Below the pieces are notes generated by a model, which saw only the letters and a program-made list of their open reading frames with translations, was not told the DNA's origin and ran no database searches. This document shows, piece after piece, positions 45,817 to 53,997 of a DNA stretch of 64,000 nt (position 1 is its first letter; each line of letters starts with the position of its first letter). Origin of the DNA: Devosia sp. ZB163 (lineage in GTDB: Bacteria; Pseudomonadota; Alphaproteobacteria; Rhizobiales; Devosiaceae); NCBI RefSeq assembly GCF_028613635.1, contig NZ_JAQRMY010000003.1:694787-758786 (forward strand). Direction: 5' to 3'. Both the position numbers and the translations under genes were made by a program.

Positions 45817-46599
45817 ATGGATCTGGGTCTCAAAGGCAAGCTCGCCGTCATCACCGGCGGCAGTGTCGGCATTGGACTCGCGGTGGCAGAAGGCCTGGCG
45901 GCAGAGGGCGCCAGCGTGCTGATCACGGCACGCGGGCAGGAGCGGGTGCATGCCGAGGCGGCCCGGATCGGGGCCACGTGGGGCGTTGAGGCACACGGCG
46001 TCGCGGCGGACGTTGCGACCGCCCAGGGGTGCGCAAAGATCGTCACCGCCGCGGCGCAACTGGGCGGAGCGCACATCCTCATCAACAACGCCGGCACCGG
46101 TTCCAACGAGACGATCGCCGAGGCCGACGACGCCAAGTGGCAGTATTACTGGGACCTGCACGTGATGGCGGCGGTCCGGCTGGCGCGCGGACTGGTACCG
46201 CAGATGAAGATCCACAACTGGGGCGCCATCATCCATAACGCCTCGATCTGCGCCGTCCAGCCGCTCTGGTACGAGCCAATCTACAACACGACCAAGGCGG
46301 CGCTGATGATGTTCTCCAAGACCCTCGCCAACGAGGTCGTCGGGGACAACATCCGGGTCAACACCATCAATCCCGGTCTCGTCCTTACCCCGGACTGGAT
46401 CAAGACGGCCAAGCAGCTTGCCGGCGAGGACGGATACGAGGCGCACCTGCAGGGTGTGGCCGACGAGGCGGGCGGCATGAAGCGGTTTGCGACGCCCGAG
46501 GAGCTGGCAAACTTCTTCGTCTTCCTGTGTTCCGACCGGGCGAGCTACTCCACGGGTTCGACGTATTTCGTCGACGGTGGATGGCTGCGGACAGTGTAG
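45817..46599 (+). CDS. SDR family oxidoreductase
   Basis: 260 residues of the classical SDR type: cofactor motif TGGSVGIGLAVAEGLA, NNAGTGSNET, catalytic Ser region (HNASICAVQPLWYEPIYNTTKAAL with YxxxK as YNTTK) and IRVNTINPGLVLTPDW. The region before the Tyr is longer than usual, but Tyr and Lys are in place. It probably acts on the same sugar or polyol as the operon's transporter. It is the last gene of the operon. Confidence 0.92.
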   Translation: MDLGLKGKLAVITGGSVGIGLAVAEGLAAEGASVLITARGQERVHAEAARIGATWGVEAHGVAADVATAQGCAKIVTAAAQLGGAHILINNAGTGSNETIAEADDAKWQYYWDLHVMAAVRLARGLVPQMKIHNWGAIIHNASICAVQPLWYEPIYNTTKAALMMFSKTLANEVVGDNIRVNTINPGLVLTPDWIKTAKQLAGEDGYEAHLQGVADEAGGMKRFATPEELANFFVFLCSDRASYSTGSTYFVDGGWLRTV

Positions 46600-46649
46600 G
46601 GGTGGTCGGGGCTGGTGGCTCGCCCCGACCGAACCGCCGCGGCTGGAGG

Positions 46650-46748
46650 TCAGGCTCCGAGGCGGTAAATCGCTGTCAGTGTGACGCAGAACGTCACTAC
46701 GAGGGTGATGAACACGGCTGTGCAGATGAGTTTCAGTCGGATGTCCAT
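46650..46748 (-). CDS. Possible small membrane protein, 32 aa
   Basis: ATG at 46748 opens a 32-codon ORF (MDIRLKLICTAVFITLVVTF..., ending YRLGA) that is a basic start plus one membrane helix. The ribosome site is weak (GAGG 14 bases upstream). It lies in the 193-bp gap between the SDR and MFS genes. Only the clean hydrophobic profile supports it. Confidence 0.3.
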   Translation of the reverse strand: MDIRLKLICTAVFITLVVTFCVTLTAIYRLGA

Positions 46749-46792
46749 TACCGTACGTTAGGCCTCGCAACCTTACGGGAACCTGACAGACG

Positions 46793-48226
46793 CTACTCCG
46801 CCGGCTGAGTTTCGCCGGCGAGACGGTCGCCGCGGACGATGCTCCAGACGATCGGGATCGTGGCCAGCGGGACCAGCAGGAACAGGCCGTAGAGCCAGTT
46901 CGAGGCGCTGATCGTCGTCACGGTGGTGTGGGCCGAGGCGAGGCCCGCGGAGTTGACGATGACGCCGGCAACCGCGGCGCCGAGGCCCGAGGCGAAGAGC
47001 TGGACCATCGAGATCGAGGCCGAGGTGAGGTCGCCCTCGCCCGCAGGGGCGGCCTGCAGCAGGCGGGTCGACACATGTGGCCAGGAGATGCCGATGCCGA
47101 GGCCGAGCAGCACCAGCGAGATGCCGACCGGCAGCAGGGGCAGCAGTTCACCGGCGGTGTTGTCGCGGCCGAGGAAGAGGGCGAGGCCGATCGTGGCAAC
47201 GAGTTGCAGGACAGGCCCGATGACGAGCACCGCGCGGGCGCGGTTGCCGGTCCAGCTCGAGGTGACGACAGATCCGGTGCTCCAGCCGACGGCTACGAGG
47301 GCCACCATATAGCCGGCAATGAGGGGCGCCTGCCCGTGCAACTCCTGCACGAAGAGCGGCACGAACATGTCGGAGACGATGGCGGCGTTGAGCAGCAGCA
47401 TGGCGGCAAAGAGCGCTGCCAGTGGCGAGCCCAGGGAGAAGGTGCCGCGCGGGAAGAGACGGTTTTCGCGGCGCTGGTCGATCACGCCCAGCGCGATGAT
47501 CGCCAGCACCGCGAGTCCAACCAGGAGCGTAGGCAGCATCACGCCCTCGGTCAGGATGGACGCCACCGATACGGCGAGCACGGCGCCGATCAGCAGCAGA
47601 ATTTGGGGAATGGGGAAGGCCGTCATGCCGCGCTCGTTGCTGCGGGCGGGGATGACGCGGAAGGCAAGGAGGCCGAGCAGGGCGGCCAGCGGCACCAGCA
47701 GCCAGAAGGCCCAGCGCCACGCATCGAAGGTGGCGAAGACACCGCCGATGGCGGGGCCGATCAGGGTCGAAACGCCCCAGACGCTCGAGATGAGCGCGAA
47801 GGCGCGGCCCCAGAGCCGCTCGGGAAACACGATGCGGATCATGGCGTAGCTCATGGCCGTCAGCAGCCCGGCGCCGAAACCCTGGACGGCGCGCCCGAAC
47901 AGCATCATCTCCATGCTGGAGGCCGAGCCGCAGATCAGGCTTCCAATGGCGAAACCCGTCGCCGCAAGGACATAGCTGCCGCGGGGGCCGATGCCGAATG
48001 GCCGGACGGCGGCGAAGATCGAGGCGATGATGGAGGCGACGATGAACACCGTCGTGTTCCAGGCAAACAGCTCGAGTCCGCCGATCTCGGCGACGACCGA
48101 GGGGAGAAGAGTGGAGCCGATGAAGGTTTCGATCGCCTGGAGGCCCACGCCACCAGCGAAAACGGTCACGGCAAGTGCCCGGCCGTCCGCGAACAGGTCG
48201 CGCCAGCCGCTCTGATGCGTGGTCAT
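46793..48226 (-). CDS. MFS transporter (drug efflux DHA2-like)
   Basis: 477 residues from ATG at 48226, about 14 membrane helices. Motifs are FIGSTLLPSVVAEIGGLELFAW, GRAVQGFGAGLLTAMSYAMIRIVFPERLWGRAFALISSVWGVSTLIGPAIGG and GWSTGSVVTSSW. This is the layout of proton-driven multidrug exporters. It is divergent from a SoxR gene and its promoter matches the SoxR-controlled type, so it probably exports redox-cycling compounds. Confidence 0.92.
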   Translation of the reverse strand: MTTHQSGWRDLFADGRALAVTVFAGGVGLQAIETFIGSTLLPSVVAEIGGLELFAWNTTVFIVASIIASIFAAVRPFGIGPRGSYVLAATGFAIGSLICGSASSMEMMLFGRAVQGFGAGLLTAMSYAMIRIVFPERLWGRAFALISSVWGVSTLIGPAIGGVFATFDAWRWAFWLLVPLAALLGLLAFRVIPARSNERGMTAFPIPQILLLIGAVLAVSVASILTEGVMLPTLLVGLAVLAIIALGVIDQRRENRLFPRGTFSLGSPLAALFAAMLLLNAAIVSDMFVPLFVQELHGQAPLIAGYMVALVAVGWSTGSVVTSSWTGNRARAVLVIGPVLQLVATIGLALFLGRDNTAGELLPLLPVGISLVLLGLGIGISWPHVSTRLLQAAPAGEGDLTSASISMVQLFASGLGAAVAGVIVNSAGLASAHTTVTTISASNWLYGLFLLVPLATIPIVWSIVRGDRLAGETQPAE

Positions 48227-48264
48227 AAGTCGAATCCCGGTGGGCTGTCCAAATCGTTGGCGAG

Positions 48265-48295
48265 GGTCTACAACCTCAAGTGCAGTTGAGGTAAA
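48265..48295 (-). promoter_or_regulatory. SoxR-dependent promoter of the MFS gene
   Basis: On the minus strand -35 TTTACC (48290-48295) and -10 TAGACC (48265-48270) are separated by exactly 19 bp, the over-long spacer of SoxR promoters. Within it ACCTCAA - GTGCAG - TTGAGGT (48273-48292) is a perfect 7-bp palindrome matching the CCTCAAG-type soxS box. Confidence 0.85.
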
Positions 48296-48310
48296 GGGGC
48301 AAAATGAAGA

Positions 48311-48769
48311 ATGTCGCGTGAGCTCACCGTTGGCCAGGTTGCCGAGCGCAGCGGCTTCGCCGTGTCGGCGTTGCACTTCTACGAACGCAAGGGCCTCATC
48401 CGCAGCCACCGCACGTCGGGCAACCAGCGGCGGTACGATCGCGATGTGCTGCGGCGTCTCGCCATCGTGAGAATGGGCACCGAGCTGGGCGTTCCACTGT
48501 CGGAGGTGGCCGAGGCGCTGTCGCATGTGCCGGTGGGGCATACGCCGAGCGCCGATGACTGGCGCCGGATGTCCGAGCACTGGCACGACAAGCTCAACCG
48601 CCGGATCGTGCTGATGACGCGCATGCGCGACGAACTCAACGGCTGTATCGGGTGTGGCTGCCTCAGTACGGTCAGTTGCCCGCTCATGAACCTGAATGAC
48701 CAGCTGGCCGAGGAAGGCAGCGGACCGCGCCGGCTGATGCGCGAGGGCAGCGAGACCTACAAGAGCTGA
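48311..48769 (+). CDS. soxR: Redox-sensitive transcriptional activator SoxR
   Basis: 152 residues. MerR-type N-terminal HTH (LTVGQVAERSGFAVSALHFYERKGLI), dimerisation helix, and the [2Fe-2S] motif CIGCGCLSTVSC with Cys at residues 112, 115, 117 and 123. Oxidation of the cluster by redox-cycling agents or superoxide activates transcription. It is divergent from an MFS exporter and the SoxR box lies between them, so it controls the exporter and perhaps itself. Confidence 0.96.
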   Translation: MSRELTVGQVAERSGFAVSALHFYERKGLIRSHRTSGNQRRYDRDVLRRLAIVRMGTELGVPLSEVAEALSHVPVGHTPSADDWRRMSEHWHDKLNRRIVLMTRMRDELNGCIGCGCLSTVSCPLMNLNDQLAEEGSGPRRLMREGSETYKS

Positions 48770-48826
48770 CGGAACCGGTTCGGCGAGCCTCCGTTGATTG
48801 CGGCAAGCGTCAACAGGGAGCGTCAC

Positions 48827-49348
48827 ATGGATTGGGCGGCCGCAATCGGCTTTCAGGACACACACTACAATTCACAGGGCGTCATCATCATCCGGCTGCT
48901 GATCGCTGCAGTCCTCGGGGCAATGATAGGCTTCGAGCGCGGAGCGAAGGGTGGCACGGCCGGGCTCAGAACCCACATGCTCATCGCGCTCGCGGCGGCG
49001 CTGTTCACCGTGCTGGCCTTCGAGATCTACGACCTCGCCCTCGAGGGGGGCAGCCAGAATCCCGATCCGATCCGCTCCATCGAGGCGGTGACGGCGGGCA
49101 TTGCGTTCCTTGGGGCAGGGGCCATCTTCCAGCAGCGCGGCAGCGTGCAGGGGCTCACGACGGGGGCCGGGATGTGGCTGGCGGGCGCGGTCGGTGTCAC
49201 CGCCGCCCTCGGCTACTACCTTATCGCGCTCGTCGTTGCGCTGTTCTCGGTCCTCGTGCTCGCGGCCCTCCGGGCCTTCTCGCACAAGGTGGTGAGCGTC
49301 GGGAACGAGAACATCAATCCCGGAACTCAAGCGGGCGACAAAGGTTGA
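48827..49348 (+). CDS. MgtC/SapB family protein
   Basis: 173 residues from ATG at 48827 (GGGAG upstream). About five membrane helices and the family motifs LLIAAVLGAMIGFERG, GLRTHMLIALAAALFTV and GIAFLGAGAIFQQRGSVQGLTTGAGMWLAGAVGV. This is the membrane domain only, without the C-terminal ACT-like part of MgtC. Relatives support growth at low magnesium or in acid; the exact action is not known. Confidence 0.93.
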   Translation: MDWAAAIGFQDTHYNSQGVIIIRLLIAAVLGAMIGFERGAKGGTAGLRTHMLIALAAALFTVLAFEIYDLALEGGSQNPDPIRSIEAVTAGIAFLGAGAIFQQRGSVQGLTTGAGMWLAGAVGVTAALGYYLIALVVALFSVLVLAALRAFSHKVVSVGNENINPGTQAGDKG

Positions 49349-49374
49349 ATCCACATCGAACGATGGAGGTTCAG

Positions 49375-49569
49375 ATGCCTGCAGTATCCAAGTCCCAGCA
49401 GAAGGCGGCCGGCGCGGCTCTGGCGGCAAAGCGCGGCGACACCAGCGTCGGCGAACTCCAGGGCGCCTCGAAGTCGATGTACCAGTCGATGAGCGAGGAA
49501 CAGCTGGAGGAGCTGGCTTCGACCAAGCGCAAGGACAAGCCCGATCACAAGGGTCACACCAGACACTAG
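49375..49569 (+). CDS. DUF3008 family small protein
   Basis: 64 residues from ATG at 49375 (GGAGG upstream). It has the family pattern MPAVSKSQQKAAGAALAAKRG, then LQGASKSMYQSMSEEQLEELA and a basic tail KRKDKPDHKGHTRH. The family is widespread in proteobacteria and unassigned; the layout is that of small stress or nucleic-acid-associated proteins. It follows the MgtC gene by 26 bp and may be co-transcribed with it. Confidence 0.9.
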   Translation: MPAVSKSQQKAAGAALAAKRGDTSVGELQGASKSMYQSMSEEQLEELASTKRKDKPDHKGHTRH

Positions 49570-49576
49570 CGGAGTG

Positions 49577-50068
49577 TCATTCCTCGGCGGTGGGCGGCGC
49601 CGGCAACTGCGGATCGGCGCCCTCGCCGAACACCTGCTGGCCGTCATTGTCCCAGATGCGCACCGCCTCGCATGAGGTGAGGTAATCCTTGGCGCACTCG
49701 GTCTTCACGATAGCCTCGAGGCTCACCTGATCCTGCTGGTCGCAGACGAACTTGTGCCAGTGCGGCCCCTCCGAATGCTGCATGAAGATGTCGGCGACCC
49801 AGCCGTGCGGATAGCACCAGAGGTTGGGCGAGCAATCTTCTTCGCCGAGGCCGCTCTGCTCCATGCACTGCGCCACGGCGCACTGCATGGCGTCCGCGGC
49901 AAAAGTGCCGAAGCACACGCCGAGGCCCGCTTCTGGCGCCTGCGAGACGGCAACGCCGTTGAAGGCGGGGAGCACAAAGGTATCGACGGCTTCGTCCTGG
50001 GCAAGGGCAAGGCCCGGCGTGGCCAGCATGCCAAGCACGGCGGCAGCAAAGATCGATAACCTGAACAT
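49577..50068 (-). CDS. Secreted Cys-rich protein of unknown function
   Basis: 163 residues from ATG at 50068, with GGAGG 9 bases upstream. A signal peptide (LSIFAAAVLGMLATPGLALAQ) is followed by a region with Cys at VCFGTF, MQCAVAQCME, EEDCSPNLWCYPH, FVCDQQ, TECAKDY and TSCEAV, about nine in all. The MQCAVAQC...DC...WCYP layout resembles DUF4189-type small secreted proteins, but this is only a resemblance. It probably forms several disulfides. Upstream lies the hairpin-rich non-coding region. Confidence 0.75.
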   Translation of the reverse strand: MFRLSIFAAAVLGMLATPGLALAQDEAVDTFVLPAFNGVAVSQAPEAGLGVCFGTFAADAMQCAVAQCMEQSGLGEEDCSPNLWCYPHGWVADIFMQHSEGPHWHKFVCDQQDQVSLEAIVKTECAKDYLTSCEAVRIWDNDGQQVFGEGADPQLPAPPTAEE

Positions 50069-50139
50069 CGGGGAAGGCCTCCAGTCGGGAGGCGGACAAT
50101 GCGGTGATCCGGCCTTGCCGGTCAACCGAGGCGGGCTAA

Positions 50140-50490
50140 GCGCGGTTGCGGAGGGAGAAAAAAACCGCAACCGCGCCTTGCCTGCTGACCCGAGCTGCAG
50201 GTCCGCCGCAACTGGGTGCACACCGAAACCGGAGAGGGCGGGGCGGCGTCAGGAGGGTCGCCGCGCCCCGTCTCTCCGGCAGTTGGCGGTCGTCGTGTGA
50301 GGGAACACGACGAGCCGCACTGTTGAGCCGACGCTTGGGGTCGTCGGCTCAGCCATCTAGCGCTGCAGGGATATCAGCGCCGGACGGTAGCTCAGTCCCC
50401 AGGGTGCATGTCCCCGGTTAGGCGGGAGAACGGAGAGCGCGTTTGGGAATGCAATCGGCAGTGGCCTGCCAGTATGCAACGCGCTCTCCG
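50140..50490. other. Hairpin-rich non-coding region (six inverted repeats)
   Basis: In the 449-bp gap 50069-50517 no coding frame is convincing. Instead it holds: 50140-50176 (12-bp stem, A-rich loop), 50229-50279 (long imperfect G/C stem), 50290-50313 (TCGTCGTGT stem, 9 bp), 50324-50351 (TGAGCCGAC stem, 9 bp), 50360-50380 (6 bp) and 50431-50490 (13-bp stem CGGAGAGCGCGTT, with an inner 5-bp stem). No T-run follows any of them. It could be a structured RNA, a long 5' leader, or a repeat cluster. Confidence 0.6.
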
Positions 50491-50517
50491 CCGGCACGTA
50501 ACCTGTGGACGCAGTGA

Positions 50518-50964
50518 TTACGTGCCAACCGCGTCCAGGTGCTGATTGCGCACCCAGAAACCCACGATTGCCGCCGCTTCGCGACGGAAGAAGTTGATGT
50601 CGGCCTGACGCTCGAACACAGCGTCGGCACCGGCCGACAGTAGAAAGTCACGCGTCTCGCGCTCTTGCGACGGCGCAATGGCCGCGATCAGCAACGCCCT
50701 GCCGTCGCCCATGCCGCGCAGCTTGACGATGAAGTCACGCGTCGCGGTAGAAGAACCCTTGAGGTCGACGATCACCAGTCCGGGGATCGTCGCAGAATCG
50801 TCCTCGAGCAGCTTGCCGATCTCGGCAGTTGCCAAAGCTTCGCCGTTCAGCCAGCTCACCGACGGCGCGCCATGGGCGAGCAGCATCCGGATCATCAGCC
50901 GGGCAGAATGTGAGTCGTCGTCGACCAGCGCCATGAAAGGCTGGTCGGCACCAATCGCGTCCAT
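50518..50964 (-). CDS. Atypical response-regulator receiver protein
   Basis: 148 residues from ATG at 50964 (AAGGAA upstream). It looks like a stand-alone REC domain: acidic pocket ALVDDDSHSARLMIRMLLA, candidate phospho-Asp in GLVIVDLKGSS, and AGADAVFERQADINFF at the end. The conserved Lys before that last segment (usually KP) is replaced by ERQ. No output domain follows. It may act by protein contact with a partner not in this window. Phosphorylation is uncertain. Confidence 0.75.
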   Translation of the reverse strand: MDAIGADQPFMALVDDDSHSARLMIRMLLAHGAPSVSWLNGEALATAEIGKLLEDDSATIPGLVIVDLKGSSTATRDFIVKLRGMGDGRALLIAAIAPSQERETRDFLLSAGADAVFERQADINFFRREAAAIVGFWVRNQHLDAVGT

Positions 50965-51189
50965 GATGGTTCCTTCTTTGCCGTGTCGCCACGGCACCGC
51001 CGAAAACTCGTCAGATAGTCGGTAACCTGTCGCAAGCCGCCTTGGTGCCGGAACGCCTCGTTGCGTTACCCCGAAGCCGAGACCGTGGCCTTGGTCTGGC
51101 TGCCTGCACCTTGCTGCGACGAGGCCCATATGATGCTTCGACGACAGTAGGGGTAGGCAAACAGGGGTAACAAGGCCGTAACGTGCCTT

Positions 51190-51209
51190 GCGATTAACAT
51201 GTAAATCGC
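51190..51209. promoter_or_regulatory. Imperfect palindrome upstream of the TPR regulator gene
   Basis: GCGATT-A-ACATGT-A-AATCGC is a 20-bp near-palindrome (two A/A mismatches) ending 23 bp before the GTG start. It is a candidate operator for the downstream protein, whose N-terminus may bind DNA. Confidence 0.4.
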
Positions 51210-51232
51210 TGAGTCTGATCAGGAGTGCCCGT

Positions 51233-52981
51233 GTGGGGGTCCAGTTGGCCGAAACGCTGCCGTCTCGTTCCGAGATCGAAGCTGCCCTCGCACGCGTGCG
51301 GGAGTGGCCTGGTCTGGCGCGCTCGCCCCAATTGGCGAAGTTTCTCAACTACATAGTCGAGGCAAAGCTCAACGGGAACGAGGCCGGAATCAAGGCCTAC
51401 GCGATCGCTGTCGACGTGTTCGGACGGCCGCAAAGTTTCGACCCGCAGAGCGATCCGATCGTGCGGGTTCAGGCTCGCCGGCTGCGCGCGGCGCTCGAGG
51501 AATACTATGCCACAGAAGGAGCCGGCGAGACGGTCCGGTTTTACCTTCCGGTGGGACGTTACATCCCGGAATTCGTCGGTCCGGAGGATCGCGTCGCTCC
51601 AGCGGTGGGTGAATCACTGCCGGCGGCGCCCCTCATGGGCCGGGATGCGAAGCGCGAGGAGGCGAAGCCGCTTCTGGCCCAGATCGAGGACATCGTGCTG
51701 GTCGTTTTGCTGGTCGCCGTGGCGCTGGGAGTCGCGCTGGCGCTGACACAGGTCCTGGCCCCGCGACCGGTGCGGAAGGGCGTCCCACAGCCGCCGCAGG
51801 TGGCGGTGGCTGAGTTCACCTCCGTGGCGGCGGGCGGGCAACCGGCGGTGAGCGTCGCCGGGCTGGCTGTCGAACTCGTCACCGATCTCGATCTCTTCCC
51901 CTATATCGAGGCGACTTACCTGCCGCGCCTCGACATAGCCGGCCCTGGCGCGTCCGCTCCGTACGAACTCACGGGCATTGCGCGCACCGAGGGGAGCGAT
52001 GTGCAGATCACGGCGAGTCTCAAGCGCGCAGGCTCGGATACTGCGGTCTGGAGCATGACGCAGAGCGTGCCCATCGAGTCAGTCGCGGGCAGTCTCGACC
52101 GGCTGTCGCAGGCCTTCGCCGATCAACTGGGAGCCGTAGGCGGCCCGCTGCATGCAGAGGCTATTGCCTGGCTCCAGGCCAATCCTGACCTGAGCGGCAG
52201 CGAGACCGAATATCTGTGCTCGCTGCTGTTCTCGCTCTATCGCGACCACGGAGGCGATGCTGCCTACGATCGGGCAAGGACGTGCGTGTCGGGACTGCTG
52301 CGCCTCCAGCCACAATCTGCGGCAGCGCTGTCGATGAGCGCCAGCCTGCTGCTTGATGCCACGTTCAGGATTCAGCCGCCGGATCGCCCGGATCCCGAGC
52401 CTATCGCCCAGGCCGGGCGGCAGCTGACCGCCGCCCTGCGGGCTGCGCCCACGTCCAGCCAGGTCTGGCGCGAGTATGCGTTCTACCTCGACGAAGTCGG
52501 TCGGTTCGGGGAGGCGGAGGCCGCATTCATCTCGGCTCTGCAGCTCAACCCGGCCGATCTCGACGCGCTGGCGGGTTATGGGCGGATGCTGTCGCTCAAC
52601 GGCGAGTCGGAGCGCGGCGAGCGCCTTGCCGAGGAGGCGCTGCGGCGTTCCATCGCTCCACCCTACTGGTACCATGAGGCGACGGCGGTGAATGCGCTGC
52701 GCAGCGGGGACAATGCACGGGCCCTGGCTGAGGCAGAACTCCTGACGGTCGGCGACGCCGAACTCGGGTCGGTGATCGCCGCGGTGGCGGCCCACAGGGT
52801 GAACTCGGTCGACGTGCTGAACCGATCAATTGCACAATTGCTGGAAGTGACGCGTTTCCGTCGTTTCGGTATCCTGCCAGTGCTTCGCCAGAGGCTGGGC
52901 GATGCCGAGCTTGTCAGCCAGATCGGCAAGGAGCTCGCCGCCGCCGGAATCGACCAGGCGGCACTGAACGGCCCGTACTGA
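51233..52981 (+). CDS. Membrane-anchored TPR-type protein with conserved N-terminal domain
   Basis: 582 residues from GTG at 51233 (AGGAG 7 bases upstream). Residues ~5-105 (SPQLAKFLNYIVEAKL, AYAIAVDVFGRPQSFDPQSDP, VRVQARRLRAALEEYY, PVGRYIPEF) form the N-terminal domain seen in many alphaproteobacterial adenylate cyclase- and TolB/TPR-type proteins, possibly DNA-binding. One membrane helix follows near 150-175 (IVLVVLLVAVALGVALALT). The rest is a TolB-like and helical-repeat part (LQLNPADLDALAGYGRMLSL). The topology is CadC-like: cytoplasmic sensor or regulator, helix, periplasmic repeat domain. Confidence 0.8.
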   Translation: MGVQLAETLPSRSEIEAALARVREWPGLARSPQLAKFLNYIVEAKLNGNEAGIKAYAIAVDVFGRPQSFDPQSDPIVRVQARRLRAALEEYYATEGAGETVRFYLPVGRYIPEFVGPEDRVAPAVGESLPAAPLMGRDAKREEAKPLLAQIEDIVLVVLLVAVALGVALALTQVLAPRPVRKGVPQPPQVAVAEFTSVAAGGQPAVSVAGLAVELVTDLDLFPYIEATYLPRLDIAGPGASAPYELTGIARTEGSDVQITASLKRAGSDTAVWSMTQSVPIESVAGSLDRLSQAFADQLGAVGGPLHAEAIAWLQANPDLSGSETEYLCSLLFSLYRDHGGDAAYDRARTCVSGLLRLQPQSAAALSMSASLLLDATFRIQPPDRPDPEPIAQAGRQLTAALRAAPTSSQVWREYAFYLDEVGRFGEAEAAFISALQLNPADLDALAGYGRMLSLNGESERGERLAEEALRRSIAPPYWYHEATAVNALRSGDNARALAEAELLTVGDAELGSVIAAVAAHRVNSVDVLNRSIAQLLEVTRFRRFGILPVLRQRLGDAELVSQIGKELAAAGIDQAALNGPY

Positions 52982-52992
52982 CCGGAGTGTCC

Positions 52993-53994
52993 ATGCCTTT
53001 CACCGCCCTCGTCACCGACCGCAACTCGACCGGCGGGGTGACCAGCCGGGTGGAGGAGGTCGACGAGACACGGTTGCCGGAAGGCGATGTTCTCGTTGCG
53101 GTGGATTGGGCGGGCCTCAACTACAAGGATGCGCTGTGCCTCAGCGGGCAAGGCGGGCTGGTGAAGACATATCCGCACGTCGCCGGCATCGACTTCGCCG
53201 GGCGCGTGGTGGAGAGCAGCGATGGGCGCTACCACCCGGGCCAGGCGGTGATCCTCACAGGTTGGCGGGTCGGGGAGACACGCTGGGGCGGCTATGCGCA
53301 GCGCGCGCGGGTCAATGCCGACTGGCTGGTGCCGCTGCCGCGGCGGTTCTCGACGCGCACGGCGATGATGCTGGGTACGGCTGGCCTCGCCGCCATGCTC
53401 GCGGTCAACCGGCTGCAGGCTGAAGGCGTCCGGGCCGGAGAGGGCGAGGTGCTGGTGACCGGCGCGGGCGGCGGCGTCGGGAGCATCGCCGTGCTGCTGC
53501 TGGCCCGGCTGGGCTATGATGTCGCCGCCCTCACCGGGCGTCCCGAGCTTGGCGAGCAACTCATGCGTCTCGGCGCCAGCCGGATTGTTGCCCGAGACGA
53601 GATTCTTACGCCGAGTGGCAAGGTGCTCGACAGGGAGACGTGGTCCGGTGCGATCGACAATGTCGGCGGGCCACTGCTGGGCGAAGTGCTCAAGAAGATC
53701 AGCCATGGCGGGGTGGTTGCAGCGGTGGGCAATGCCGGCGGCCGCAACTGGGATGCCAGCGTCATTCCGTTCATCCTGCGCGGCATATCGCTGTGTGGCG
53801 TCGATACGGTGATGCTGCCCTATGACGAGCGGGTCGCGGCCTGGGACCGGCTGACCAACCTCTTCGTGCCGGCTGCGTTCGAACCGCTCCTGACCGAGGC
53901 GCGGCTGGAGGATGTGCCTGGGCTGGCCGACAAGATGCTTGTCGGCGGCGTGGCCGGCCGCGTCGTCATCGATCCGCGCGACCCGCCGACCTGA
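52993..53994 (+). CDS. MDR family oxidoreductase (AcuI/YhdH, acrylyl-CoA reductase type)
   Basis: 333 residues from ATG at 52993 (GGAG upstream). A zinc-free medium-chain reductase: GLNYKDALCLSGQGGLVKTYPHVAGIDFAGRV, then TGAGGGVGSIAVLLLARLGYDVAALTGRP for NADPH, and RGISLCGVDTVMLPYDERVAAWDRL at the C-terminus. AcuI reduces acryloyl-CoA to propionyl-CoA; related YhdH proteins act on other quinones or enoyl compounds. It is convergent with murD2, 3 bp away. Confidence 0.93.
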   Translation: MPFTALVTDRNSTGGVTSRVEEVDETRLPEGDVLVAVDWAGLNYKDALCLSGQGGLVKTYPHVAGIDFAGRVVESSDGRYHPGQAVILTGWRVGETRWGGYAQRARVNADWLVPLPRRFSTRTAMMLGTAGLAAMLAVNRLQAEGVRAGEGEVLVTGAGGGVGSIAVLLLARLGYDVAALTGRPELGEQLMRLGASRIVARDEILTPSGKVLDRETWSGAIDNVGGPLLGEVLKKISHGGVVAAVGNAGGRNWDASVIPFILRGISLCGVDTVMLPYDERVAAWDRLTNLFVPAAFEPLLTEARLEDVPGLADKMLVGGVAGRVVIDPRDPPT

Positions 53995-53997
53995 CCG

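Noticed and set aside
50380-50430. tRNA-like GGTAGCTCAG stretch
   Set aside because: No cloverleaf can be formed around it and no acceptor stem or T-loop is found.
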